Assembly (NCBI GenBank): GCA_032209605.1
Contig: JASFXZ010000032.1
Coordinates: 5,829,722 to 5,893,721, forward strand
Origin: Mactromeris polynyma
Lineage: Eukaryota; Mollusca; Bivalvia; Venerida; Mactridae
Direction of reading: 5' to 3'
DNA: 64,000 nt
Below are positions 32,301 through 45,700 of this stretch, piece after piece. Each line of letters starts with the position of its first letter. Within the stretch, counting starts at the first letter, position 1. A program made the position numbers and the translations under genes. The notes under the pieces were generated by a model, which had not been told where the DNA came from, did not search any database, and saw only the letters and a list, made by a program, of their open reading frames with translations.

Positions 32301-33486
32301 TATGGTTATTATTACTTTTTGTGTTTTGAATGTATGCTATATCACCCTTTCCCCAGTGCAATTATTTCACTTTATATAGTGTTCAGGTTATTTCCTGCCC
32401 ATTTTCGGCCTATTGTTGCCAGCGGTCTTGACTTGTCCTGTGATCTTTTCTATCCATGAATGCTCCCCCTCCCCCTCCTTCACTGTCCTCGTTGATTCTC
32501 CTAGTTATTCCATATGGTCTGTCAGGCCATTCATTGCGCCTATGTTCCTTAACATGTGTACCCTTATGGATTGTTGTTTTCCCGGAGGTCTCTTATGTAT
32601 GTGGCGTTCCCTGTAGCAACTTATTCTCTCTCTTGAAAATGTGGCATTCCTTGTAACAACTTTTCTTTCCCTTTAAAACTCAAATTTTAACCAGTATATA
32701 GCAATACTACAGGAAGGGAATCTGTCTTGTTTGCACAAAAGTAACCGTGGAGCTGGTAAAATTGTACTGCGTTTGTTTGAAATACGTATTCTACCATTAT
32801 ACAGACTGTAACACGTAGAATTACACACATTTAGGCGAGCGTATTAGTCTACATTTGTATTGGCAAATTTATCTATGAAAAACGTATTTTTAAACGGAAA
32901 TTACCGAAGTCAAATATGTCTTCATACATACATTGTTAAGTAGAACGAAAATGCATTTATTGTACAATGAATACCCACCGAAACAGAATACCATTTCCTC
33001 TTAGTTTGTCCTTTTTACAGAGACTTCAGACAAAAACATTTCAGCCGATATTACTGCAATTGGCCAAAATCAAAACACCTCTAAATTCACTTGGCAAAAT
33101 ATATCTACTTCATCGCTATGTCGAAAAGAAAACTCACACATCTAACACAGCTACTTATAGTACTATTTGTGTTAAATATTTGTCTGACATTTTGTAACTG
33201 TACCATCATATATTTCATTTTTAAATCTTCTCTATGCCTCTGATGACTATTTCTCTCTCACCGTATATATATGTGGCAAAAAACTGTGTAAAATGTTTAA
33301 AATGCCTAAATAAAACAAGGACATATAAACCGTGATAAAATGTATTGTATTAGTACGCACGTGCCTGCTCGAGCGCGTGAGAATTTCAAATTATTGAGAT
33401 ATCTCTTACTCAGCATTAATATTTCAGTCAGATTTTGTACTATACGACTTGATTGATATTATTTCGGCTAATTTATCATAGTTTAC
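32301..33486. other. unassigned intergenic DNA
   Basis: No gene recognised. Short frames at 32,413-32,656 and 32,967-33,197 lack motifs and splice context. Confidence 0.4.
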
Positions 33487-33716
33487 GTTGTCATCGCAAC
33501 AATCTAATGTATCACAAATGTTACGTCGTCCGCTAAATGCCGCACAGACTCATTCCGTAAAGTGTGGGAATTAGCATACTCACTTGACAATTTTCATTGG
33601 TTCCGCTCCAAGACCCCGGATGTTCGTTCGCTTCCTGTGAAATTTCCATAGATTTCGAGGTCGGAAAAATGAATTTATAATTCTATTCCTTGGTTTTATT
33701 TATTCAGACCAGCAAT
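33487..33716 (+). promoter_or_regulatory. candidate promoter / 5' UTR of the ZCCHC14-like gene
   Basis: Within 230 bases of the start codon lie an RFX X-box-like palindrome (GTTGTCATCGCAAC, 33,487-33,500), an inverted CCAAT box (ATTGG, about 33,597) and an ETS-like CTTCCTG (about 33,631). TTTATTTATTCAG|ACC just before the ATG could be the acceptor of a 5' UTR intron, so the true start of transcription may be further upstream. Confidence 0.35.
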
Positions 33717-36700
33717 ATGGTGTGTAAAGAAGAACTGTGCAGGTGGTTCACGGATCTTCAACCCCATAAACGGATAGATTATATGTGTGGTATGCTGCAA
33801 ATGTGTCTCCCTATGGAGCTGAGATTTATGGGTTCGTACGTCGAAGACTTAGCTAAGAAAGATTTCCATGAACTTCGGGATTCGGAGGGTAAAGCTAACA
33901 GTCCCAATGAATTAAAGAAATTTAGTGAAGCAGACGTGAGAGTGTTTAGAACTAAAATGGCTGTGTACTTGGCATTACTCCACTCGTCAAACATGAGTTG
34001 TTCGAACATTATTTTTCAGCTGTTAGAAAAACGAGTGCTTGAAGCATTGACCGTAAATGAGGGGATGGATGTGATGACTTTGCATAATATTCTTCTTGTA
34101 TTGTCTATGGCAATGAATCATCCAGCTTTCAGTTATCATCAGAAAACTAGAATGTATGATCATTACAACAATGCAAAAAAGGCAGCTGAACGAATTCAGG
34201 TGATGCAAAAGGTAATACGCCCACATTCTGATTCTTCTTAGTTTATTTTATTATATTGCACATTATTATTGTACCAGATTGGATTCTGCTACCATACTTC
34301 AGTATAACAGACTTGCCCAAAATCCATGACAACCTGAGATTAAAACACAAACTTATTATGTAATGTGTTATATCTTTTATGAGTCATTTTGGCCTGGTCT
34401 ACTTTTTGAAGTAAGATGAAAGAGCAAAGTTGTTCACACCTTCAGCATATTAAAGAAGGTGATAGGACTATTAGGAGCCATTAATTGGGGGCAGATGTAC
34501 ATAATTATTTAACAGTTTGTAGGTAGGGTTGGTGAAGTCCAATTGGAAATTTAGAAAACAAAATACTTCAACAGATTTTTATTAGAAAGTTTGAATGTGT
34601 AATAAATAAACTCATGGTTCTCAAGCAAACAGTTAAGATTAAATTCACACTGCGTCAGATCTTGACAGGACAAGATTCTCGGATTGGATCAATATGATTA
34701 GTGAATTTAGTTGTTGAATCAATTCATTATACTGTTGTTGTTTTCTTGATTACAGCTTCTATAATGAAATGTAACGCGTATTTAAACCATTTTTATTACA
34801 AATCATTTAAATTGATAAAAAACGTTGGTTAAAACTTCTCTAGAATTAGAATCTTTTATCGCTGAAAATGCCATCTCATGAAATTAAGATTGCCGACAAC
34901 GACATAGAAAATGTGTATTTATTCAGCAGTCCACGTTTTTACTCCAGCATCGCAAGACATTGACGAGGAAAATTAAAAATATGCGTTTATGCCTTGGATT
35001 TTCACGCGAATATCCATGCAATCACTTTCGTTTTTCGGGTCTAGTATACAATAAAATCCGTACCGTACGGTCCGTAATGCCGCCTGCTCCGTATTTTACG
35101 AGGAATGAATATTATTAAAGCAAATTCAGATTACTGTAATTTTTGCCTGTATATACTGATGATTTATGTCTCATAGTCTGTGCTATGACTATTCACATAT
35201 ATTTTACCTCACTGTATGTTTAGTTTATGTTTCATTGGTGGCCTACTTTTTATGTACAGCTGACTGTTTTAAACATGTATTGCTTCTTGCATGTGATTGA
35301 CTTTAGTTTGGGAGTATACATTGTCTTCATCTTCAATTTGAATAATTGATAATGAGATGTTTGTTTAAACTTTAATAACAATAATAAAATAAACAAGAAA
35401 TAAAATACCAGTGCTACAGTGAATCATCCTACAAGATCTATTAGAAATGATCGAATGATTTGTAGCCTATTAAAAGCAATTTCAAAGAAACACTAAAATG
35501 TATTACCTAGAAATAACAAAGTCCTATGCTCTAGAATATTTGGGATTGAGGGGACAAACTAGCATTTTATGGGCTTCCTCCAGTATGGCCTCCCAGTGTG
35601 CACAGTCAAGTCCCATTATATGACCTCTTCCTTGATTCCTTACAGTTTCAGCACACTATCAGGTCGAAAAGGAAAACTAAATCTGATATTCTTGTTGTCA
35701 ATGTTCCCCCTTCACCTGTCATGCCAAGAACAGCGTTCTCACTAGTACAGCAAAACAGGATGCCTATTAGTAAGAAAGGTTAATCAAAAAATAGTAAACA
35801 GTTAGATGCTTGAGTCCCTACTTATAGCACTAGCAAATATTCAGGATGCCATATTAAGAGTTCCTGAGAACCATGAAGTGTCTCGGTATGTTGTACAAAG
35901 AATAGTCCCCAATGTGTTTACTGTAACTGGTGATCTATACTTTATATTTCGTATTAATCTCGGTTCTTATGATAATTTTTCAGGCGGAGCAAGATTTGCT
36001 GCTATCTGCTGAAACTCATGAATTTCGCCACTGTGAACAGCGCTTGTCTCCAATGTGCTCTCCTCACCTACCTACAATACATCTTATCCCTAGTCGAGTA
36101 GCTCCACATCCAGCAACCAACCTCAGTAATCCTACTTATGGGGAAAAAGGTATGGTGTTAGCTCCAGATTATATATATGTACATGACTACATTTCTTTTA
36201 CCATATAGATAGTTTAAAAAATTATTTTACATGAATTGAGAAACAAGTCAGCAACTATATATCACCCTTAATGGCTGCTTTCTGGGTTAATTAACAGTAC
36301 TGATGCCTAATTATTGGATTGTGAAGTTAGCAATTTGATCTCTATACCTCAACCACTTTGCCTCCCTAATTGTAGCTCAGTTAAATTACGCCAACTCTGT
36401 TTGGCAGCTGAACACTGACTGTGGACATGTTTTTTTTGTATTTGCGTTTATTTATCGTAGCCAAAGGTTTCCCATATGGGCGACGCCTCCGGAAGATTGT
36501 TAGTCATTTTAGATTGTTGGAGGTTATTGCATGATACAGGAGATGCCCCGGTTCCAGAAGCACCCCTGGTTCTTTAACATGCTCGATGTAAAGCATCATA
36601 CACATGACCTCGGTTTTTAAAGTCTTGTCCGAAAGACTGTTAGTGCAGTTAGTTATTGAGCGGGGAATCGAACCTGTGATCCCTGGATTACAAAGTCCAG

Positions 36701-39700
36701 CGCGTTACCACTGGACTATGGATCTGCTGTGGACATGAAGTGTTAAACAGTTTGAATAATTGCTCAGTTTTTTTATCCACATCTTACTTAATTCTTATTG
36801 GCTTTCCAAATGGTACACACCTTACTGTTTTTAGCATGGGCAGAAGGTTGTAAAATTTATTTTTTAGGGCCACTCTCAGAAAGCGGCTTCGCTATAGGTC
36901 AATTTCAAGAGTCAGACCGTACTGAGAATCAACCAATCAGTGGTTTGTGTTCTGAGACTAGTCTAGCAATTCCTATTTATACACTCTGATTCTGTTCAAT
37001 AGTCGGTGAGTATGTGTAACTTTGAGGTTTTCTATTTGAAGTACATGTGTGCCATATAGATGTGAAGGGTGCTCACATGAGGGATGCCGAGAAAAACACC
37101 ACAGAATACAAAATACAGGCAAGTTACTGGATGAAAATCCATCTGTATTCTAAAAATACAATATCTTTAAAAAAATTGACCCTTCAGTCAGAAATCTAAA
37201 GGTCAAAATATGATCTTTAGAAAAATCCAGGGGCCAACTCAAGGGTCAAATGGAACCCTTGATCTTAAAAAGAGCCAATCTTGCATACCAGAATTCTATT
37301 CTTATTGTTCCCCTTGATTAATCGACAAGTAATTCTGTTAGAATGGTTATTTCTGGGAATAAGATTGAGTGTGACTTTATTTGAACATAATCTGCTCTTA
37401 AATGGGTGTTATGCAATACATGTGGTTAACATTGTACATGCACTGTTGGTTAGTTTAATTTTTGTCTGCGAAATATTAATACATTCCACCAGAAGTGGTT
37501 TTTCCCCCAGATTGAATTCTTCATAAAATTCTTTTTCACAGAAGGTCACAAAAAAGACGTTTCTCAAGCAAATAAATTGCTTTTCTGGTTTTCATTTCTG
37601 GTCCATGAATACAGATTTTATTGCCTGTGAATTTATCTAAAGGTTAATAGAACATGGTCTGAATATGCTCTGATTTTCCTGTTGTTAACACATTATTATT
37701 TAGAAATTTACATTACTAATTAATAATGTAAATGTTTTGTAATAAATTTCTTACTGAATAATTATAAAGAGATAAAAAGAAAAAACATGTTTTCAAGTCT
37801 TGGGAATTTTTGCTTGCTAAACTTAGAAATTTGGAAAAAGACTAGCATTTACAGCAAAATATTGGGGAAAAAAGTAAAAGATGTAGTGATTAACTAACAG
37901 ACAATTGCTATTTATATAAACTGTCTGTGAGAGGAAAGCCTTTAACTTTGTTGATTTTTGGCTAAAAGCTGTTTTTTACTAGTTTTGTCTGTTTAACAGT
38001 AATATGAAAAAACAAGATTGTTTTAAACGGTTATACGTGGCAATCATTCTTATTCATGTTGTTTTAGACTATGTAACAACAATACTGGATTAAGCTGATT
38101 AAAACATCTAGGTTCAGATGAGCCAGATACATCTTTAAAATGTTTTGTCACTGAATGAACATTGATCTACTTCATTTCAGGTGACCTGGTCGAATGGCGA
38201 GAAGAAGAACGTTTTCAAAACTTATCATGAATTAATGGAATTCCATAAAAGAGTATGTTTTTTACAGAATTTATGAACAATATCGTTTCTCAAATTTTAT
38301 CTAAAAAAAAAAATTAGGAGATTTTAGCAAAACCCAACTACGAACCTGTCCCAAAAATTAATGGGTCAGGGAACAAGGAACACAGGATTGCCTTACAGAA
38401 ACTGTTACGTTTGAAAACAGAAAGGAATGCTTTGATTACTTCTAATGATACTGGTCATTAAAAATAATATCATTTTCATTTCAGCTACAGAAATTTAAGC
38501 ATTAAACTTAGATAACATTATTTGGATTATGCTTGTTGTGGATGGAATTGCATGTATCATAAATTTTTCAGCTAAAGCAGGAATTTCCAGACGAGTTGGT
38601 ATCTCATCACAGGCCAGTACAACTTCCATCTATAAAATGTAAGTTAACTACATAAATACTTTGATATACTTTATTTACTGGATTAGTGTCTCAACACATT
38701 CATATTAAGTTAAGGGTGTTTTTTATTTCTGATGGAAAATGAAGTAAACTTAAACAAAAATAAACTAAATGTTCAGGCCAATCTCATTGAAATCAGCCCC
38801 TAACTTTAGCTCCATTACTTTCCGCTGTTAGGATCTGACTACACTCCATAAGAGGTCACATTCATATAACCTCTCTAAAAATAGATATGCGTAACCAGGT
38901 ACTCGTTTGTGGTCCAATGAAATTCCTCCTTACTAAACCGTGTTTGTCGTCTTTCTCAAAATGGCAGCGTACATGGAATCAGTGGCGAAAATCGTTTATT
39001 CGGAGTTTCTGTTTATACTGTTTTTTGTCCTTCCTGTCGCTTCCGGTTATAAATATTTCTAAAACGAAACACTCAAACAACACCGATCAACCAAAGAATG
39101 ATGCCGTGTAGGAGTTGCGGTTGTGTCCAAGGGCGCAGCCATATTGAAATTGACGAAAATACGTAATTGGAACGTCTTGGTGATCTTATCGGGTAGTAGA
39201 TTAATAATCGACCATCTCTCGTTAAAAAAATGTCTTCTCAACTTCAAATGCAACTTTACTGCCGATCACTATCACTTGGCGGGTACTTTTTGCTCAATCT
39301 GTATTTTTTCATCAAGTCTTTAATTCCTAATGCAAGAAATAGTGTATAATTCCTGACATGTTCTTATGTCACTGTTAACAATATGGTTTTCATTGTCTAG
39401 CTGGAATGCAGAATCACCGCAAGGAGAACACGGATATCCTTCGTCAGTACGTTACATCGTTAACTGAACTCCCAGAACATATACGTCAGAGTAACTTCTT
39501 CGTGACATTTTTTGAGACTATGTTACGTAGGCCTGAAATGGCGGATGCCTGCACTAGTCCCCGGTCGCCTACATTCGCTGACATCCCGGTTGTGCAACAC
39601 TTGCAAAATGCTGAAGGTAATAAATATATCATTATAGTCTTGAAAAGTCCTTGAATTTGAAGCCTACTCCTTGAAAAAGACTTTAATGTGTTACAGCCAA

Positions 39701-42700
39701 AAACTCATTGAAATGTACTTGCATTTTGAAAAAAACACCATAAATTTGGTAAATTGCCCTTGAATTCTTCTGCTGTGGATAGAAAAGGATAAATAATAAC
39801 AAACATACCAACAATGATGAAATAATGACAGCTATTTTCGACCAGGTCTACAGCGGAGTAGGCGAAAGTATGGTTACACAGAACGGTACGATGGTCAACA
39901 GGTTTTATGCCCTCTTAAAGTAATTCTTATATTGTGTAATTTTATCCGTGCTGCATTGATGGTCATCTCGGGGTGATCAACTTGAAAAATACACTGGATC
40001 CCTTCTTCTCTATACCAACAAATCTAAATGTTTAGTCCTTGAAAAGTACTGGATTTTTTTGGGGAAGTTCTGTATGAACCATGTTTGGTAAATAAAAAAT
40101 AATGATACAATTATCGAGGAAAAGCCTAATAAAAGTGCTCATCCATCGCAAAGCAATGAACAGATTGAAAAACGATCATACCTTAAAACGATTACAAAAG
40201 AATTACAGACAGCACAAAAACAAAAATGTTGGATGGAGATTCAGTTCTATTCTATTCTAAACTTGATGATCTAAATTCTACTTTTTAACAGCATTGTACA
40301 CAAAGGTTTGCAATGTTTGCCCGACGTGTCTGGTAAATGGGAAGAGAAAGAGATATTTTTTGGTTGGGTATAGTCTGGCTACATTCAGAGAACATTGTAT
40401 TTGCTTTTCAGTAAATGACTACAGCCATTCTTTTCAGTTTTAGGGGAAGTATGGCGGGTCCTTTTGATAGGGGAAATTTGCATAATGAATCACCTAATTT
40501 GGGTATTTATAAGGCTAAATTTTAAAATAATTCTACTGAAGGGGAATTTTCTAAGTAGAGAAAAATATATACTTTTTTCTTTGGGGAATGGGACCCAATG
40601 TCGGCCCCAAATTTGCAATAAAAAGGGCTGGATTAATTCTTCATCAGTCTCCTGCAATAAATTAGGCTTCAGGGAGACTTACATATCAAGATTGAATGTA
40701 GGATGTAATGGCTTGCTTCACTATCGATGGGAAAGGAATAAATTTAGACTAAAAGATAAGCATTAATTATCTGACTAAAATGATAAAATAATGTGAGATA
40801 TACTGTTATGATATATTCTAGTTGAAGCCAATGGCATGGTGGATCAGCAGTTCACCAATCAACTTCCATCGCAAGCCCTATATTCCACATACTTATCGCA
40901 GTCTCCATTGAATGGTAAACTTATCATTACTTTGAATCTATCAAATTTTGTTGATAAAACAGTTAGTGTTCCTACAGCATATCTAAATGTGGTTTTAATG
41001 TATGAAATTATTTAACGTATTTGAATTGGTAAAGTATTTTGGAGTGGGACTGTTCATAGTGGAAAGTATACCTTTTTTGTAAAGATACTTACGGTCGTGG
41101 AAAGTTTTTAATATTTTTAGGGTGTAAAGCATTCAGACTTTCCACCAAAAATTGTGGACGGCTGGCTGGGGTTTACTTATAGTGGGCATTGGAGGGTTGT
41201 CCATTCTTGATATGTTAAGAAAATAGAATTTGTTGAATCAATGGTGCATTTGTGTGCCGTTCTAGTCAATTATTTAAACAACAGAATAATTTAAAAGATA
41301 TCTTACTTGAATCAGATCAAATGTGCTCAAATTTCAAGAACAAATATTCCCATAATTTGACATTTCTGTGCATACAGCGATGTAGCTCATGAAATCATGT
41401 TTACATGAATGCTTTTCAGTGAGTATCTTTTCTTTTTGACAAGCGATAAGGGCCTTCTGGAAACCCTAACGTATGATGGAGGTTTCTTTTATATTTTTGC
41501 TGACAGTTTTATTGTCTGTGTGTTTCCAGTCAAAGTTAGCTTGTTCTTGCAATCAATAGTAATTAGTATAACTTGCTATAGAAAAAAAAGAATTATGTGT
41601 ACTGTATTATTTGGCATTATGCTTTGATGGTACTAAATATAATCTTGTATGTATTTCAGGAGAGATGTGTAGTTTGTCACCACACAGCCCGGCTCATCAT
41701 GAACTTGCTTACCAAGATGTTGGTCTCAGGTATTCTGCTGTATTTTTGTTTAGGATGATGTTATATTTCATGTATTGAATACGGACGTATTAAATTTATA
41801 TAGCTGTTTTTACCATGTTCAATAAATGAATAACAGGCCATACCCGATATTCAGCTACCTAGGTTATAGAGCATATGTGTGTACAGGGGTGTCACTAATT
41901 AGCAGGGAAATCATCCGAAGTAGGGAGGGGTCTTGGGGGTACTCCCCTTGATTATGATCACTCATACAAGAAAAGTAGACAAGTGATGATGCTACTGGGT
42001 CATTTTACCGGCTCCCGCTGTGCATAGTTTCTCAGTGAGAAAATGAAGGTAAGGCATCCAAAACCCTTTGTTCTGTGACTCTTTGAGTTAATAGGAAAAG
42101 TTGTTTGTTGCTTGCTGAAGAATATGTTTGTACTGGTTGGTTGCTCAGGAAGACAAGTTAGGTCATACATGACTGAAATATTATTGGAAGACCGTAAAAC
42201 TCCCAACACATCTTAGCAGACATTTTGAAGGAATGCATTGATTTTGTTGTGAGTGATTACTTACGTGTATTAGTATTGTTTTCAGCCCATCTTTCTTGGC
42301 AAAAACCACCTCACCTTTGATGAGTTCCCCGTGTCATTCTCCAGTCTCGTCTCTAGAATCTCCATCAAACAGTATGCCTGGTTCCCCATCCATGCACGAT
42401 AGAGAGGGTACCGGTCTGATACAGAATTGCAAGGAGGAGACAGCGCTTCTGAACTGTGATGATAACAGTCTGCATAATAACGAGAGTGCCAGTTCAATTA
42501 GTCTTGAAGGAAACGGTCTCATTAATTCGGAAGCAAGTCACGATTTAGCTGTTCCAACTTTGCTGAAAGTGAACAATTTGGGGCAGTATGCGGAACCCTT
42601 TATTGGTTACACTTTGGAGCAGGTAATTGTTTTATTACGTCTTGTCCTCCCCACACGTGTTGGGAGACATATTGATGTTGTGCTGGATGTCTGTCCGTCC

Positions 42701-45700
42701 GTCTATAAGCCCGTCCGTCCTACCGTCTGGCTGGATGTCGCAATGTTTGTCTGCACTTGTTTTGCTTAACCGATGGTTGGATTTCTTTGAAACTCTAATA
42801 AGGTATTTTTAACAAGCCTTAAGTGAGGAAAACTGTTGGGGGGAGACACATTTAAATGGACGCTCGATTATGTTGTGAGAAACTGCAAAACTATCAATAT
42901 TCACATCCATATAAAAAAACACATACATTTGTTCAGTAATGTTTGTTTCATTCATTATTTAAGTAGGTTGTTGTCCTAACCCACTGTCGTTGTAACGCAC
43001 ATCTGTAAAAGTGCAGTCAATGTGAAGATAAAAAACTGATAACATTTCTACATTTGCTATGATTTTTATTATTTTAATCCATTGAAACGAATCTGCTCTA
43101 TCGGAGATAATTAATATGAATAAGCATTGAAGTATTTCGTAAATGTACATTGTAAAGTACAATTTTGAAGAAGACCCGGGTTTCATCTAGACAAACCTCA
43201 TGATATGATTGATAAATTAGGGAAATTTCTGAATAGTACGAGGTTGCTAGGATTTACAACCTTATGTATGCATGCTGGGGTGATTTTATGGGGGGATATA
43301 GTTTAATTTGCTATATACAGTCCACATAAATTAAGGCCATTCCTTAAAAAAGTGTCACTTTGAATTTACAAGTACAAAAGTAATGTATCAGTTATACATT
43401 TGTACACTAAATCTTTCAATTCTTTACACTTTCAAAAATGTTTTGAAGTCTTTTAATTCACTCTGCAACAAAATGTACATATTTTCAGATATTTCTGCTA
43501 GTGTGACACTTTATATTCACAACAATTTTCACTTTGCCCCGAAGTGAATTTGCAAAGTTGGTAAAAATAATACAGTCACGAATAAGTAGTGTTCTACTGT
43601 AGTCTGTTTATCATAAATACAAAGTCTGCATTCTTCAGTTATTGCGTGTAGAAGTCAAGATTGCCCATATTATTATTTTTATTCAGGTATTTTCCATGAG
43701 AAATGAAGAGATTGAGGCTATGTCTGGTGCACCAAAAAATATTGCTGCTGAAATAAAACATCTTGTTGGTGAAAAGATGAGGTAAGATACGATTTATTCT
43801 ACATTCATCTGCTTGATTGTACTGAGAATATCGAGCCCATGCAGTTGCTCAGTTGGTAGAATCACGGACATATAAACCATGGATCTGAAACGTCCTACTA
43901 TGTGTGTTAAGATTTGTTTGAACTATGGCGACCGTCGAGATTTTCTTCCGAAATCATACCCACGATAGAAATTTGCGACATCTGCCATTTTGTTTCTGAA
44001 TAACATTTACATTTAGCTTTTACTATTCTGATAATGAGAAAAAATGCATGTTAGGAGCATTAAACGTGGAAAAATAAAAAATGTGATGAGTACAAAATGT
44101 AATGGTGCTAGGGCTGTGTATCGCCAGACAAAGGGCGATCCGATTCGAATCGCGATCTTTGACTTGCGATCCACGAATCGATTCACGATTCACTAGGTAT
44201 ATAGCAATACACATATGAAAGTAAATGAATAAAATAAACATAACTAAAACCTCATTTTTAATGTTTTATGCTACAAAACAGTCTTCATTTACAGAATACA
44301 GAATAAATTTTGGAAGTAAACGATGCTGGTGCATTTCTGTACCGTGGATTTGAAGATGCCATGTTGACATTTACTGCACTCTGCAGACGATAATTTATGA
44401 TAGCTTTCTTTACATGAAATTTCGCATTTTCATTTAATATTGTAGTTCTTCTTTTTATAATTTCTTACGTGCTCTGACATTTTATTTCTAATTACTCAAA
44501 GCGTATACTTTTTAAAACATTATAAATCGTCAAAACCTTGAGAGACAGCATTATTCATTCGAACACCGCACAACTAATTGAATACTAGCTCTGCATGAAT
44601 CGACTTCCGGTTGCAACAGTGTAACGTTTTTCGGATATTTCGGATAAACAATGCATTATTATTTATTTTAAAACATCGCAATACTTGCTTGCATTGAATT
44701 AAATCATTTTATTTCATTCTTTAATTAAATTTTGCACTTGAATCGCGATCCAGCGATCTCGGCATTGGCGAGTATTTGTGTCGGATATTTTGCTTTGAGT
44801 CGCGAGTACTCGGGTACTCGGATACAGTGAGGTCGCCAATAACGGAATTTCCCCAATAGCGGAACAAATATTTAATTAATACCTCGTATTTTTTTAACCA
44901 GCCAGTAAATGTTTTATCTGAATGTGCCACCATACAAAATGTTTATCCGACTTGTAGTACCGAAGTTCTCCGTTAAAATCGAAAGTAAACAATCATCAAA
45001 ATCACAAGACGCTTGGGAGATGCTACCTGACGTTTACCTGATAGCCTCGTTTTCGAAACTCGTATTTCAGCGTTGCAGACAATTCCCTAAACTTTCAGAA
45101 GTAAATACTCATTGAATGCGCACGTAGATCGTAAGTACTATCTATCTAGATTATATAAACAATCATATTTTTACATCTAAACTTATATTTCATAAATGCG
45201 GACATGGAAACTAATGTATAGTCGAGTCGCCAATAGCGGTTTACTCGTGCATGCAGCAAGCACTTGGGGGGGTCATCTAAAACTTTATTTAAACTGTCAA
45301 AATTGACATTTCTCAAAAAAAGTTTCTTGTTGAAAACCTGCAATAGTGAATATTTTTGTGTTCTAAAAGGGAAAGTCGATCTACATATTTAATTATCTCA
45401 ATTTTGAAAAAGATACACTAATTTGTGTTGAAAATAATAAATCTTATAAAATAAGCTGTCTGTACTCTATATAGTTAGTATACATGTACTGTACATGCAT
45501 TGCATAAAAAGCAGACATTTTTGTTGACTTTCCAAACTATTTATCATAAATTTTCCTAATATGTTCTAGCTGCGTTAATTTTTTTGAGACAAATGTTAAT
45601 TAAATCTAGAGCCAATTAAAACCTAATTAATGATAATAGATATATACAAAGAGTCAGGTTGGGGGTATCTGACTAATTTTCCTCAATTGACTTATAATTT

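Noticed and set aside
35845..35885. Possible 41-base exon between 2a and 2b (CAG|GATGCC ... TCTCG|GTATGT)
   Set aside because: Joined after exon 2a it runs into a stop within eight codons, and in its own open frame it cannot join 2b in phase.
36652..36724. Functional tRNA gene on the minus strand
   Set aside because: Box A and box B are good, but the anticodon loop has 8 bases and the acceptor and T stems do not pair. It is the head of a SINE.
42959..43186. 75-codon antisense frame in a ZCCHC14-like intron
   Set aside because: No motif, no splice context, ordinary intronic composition.
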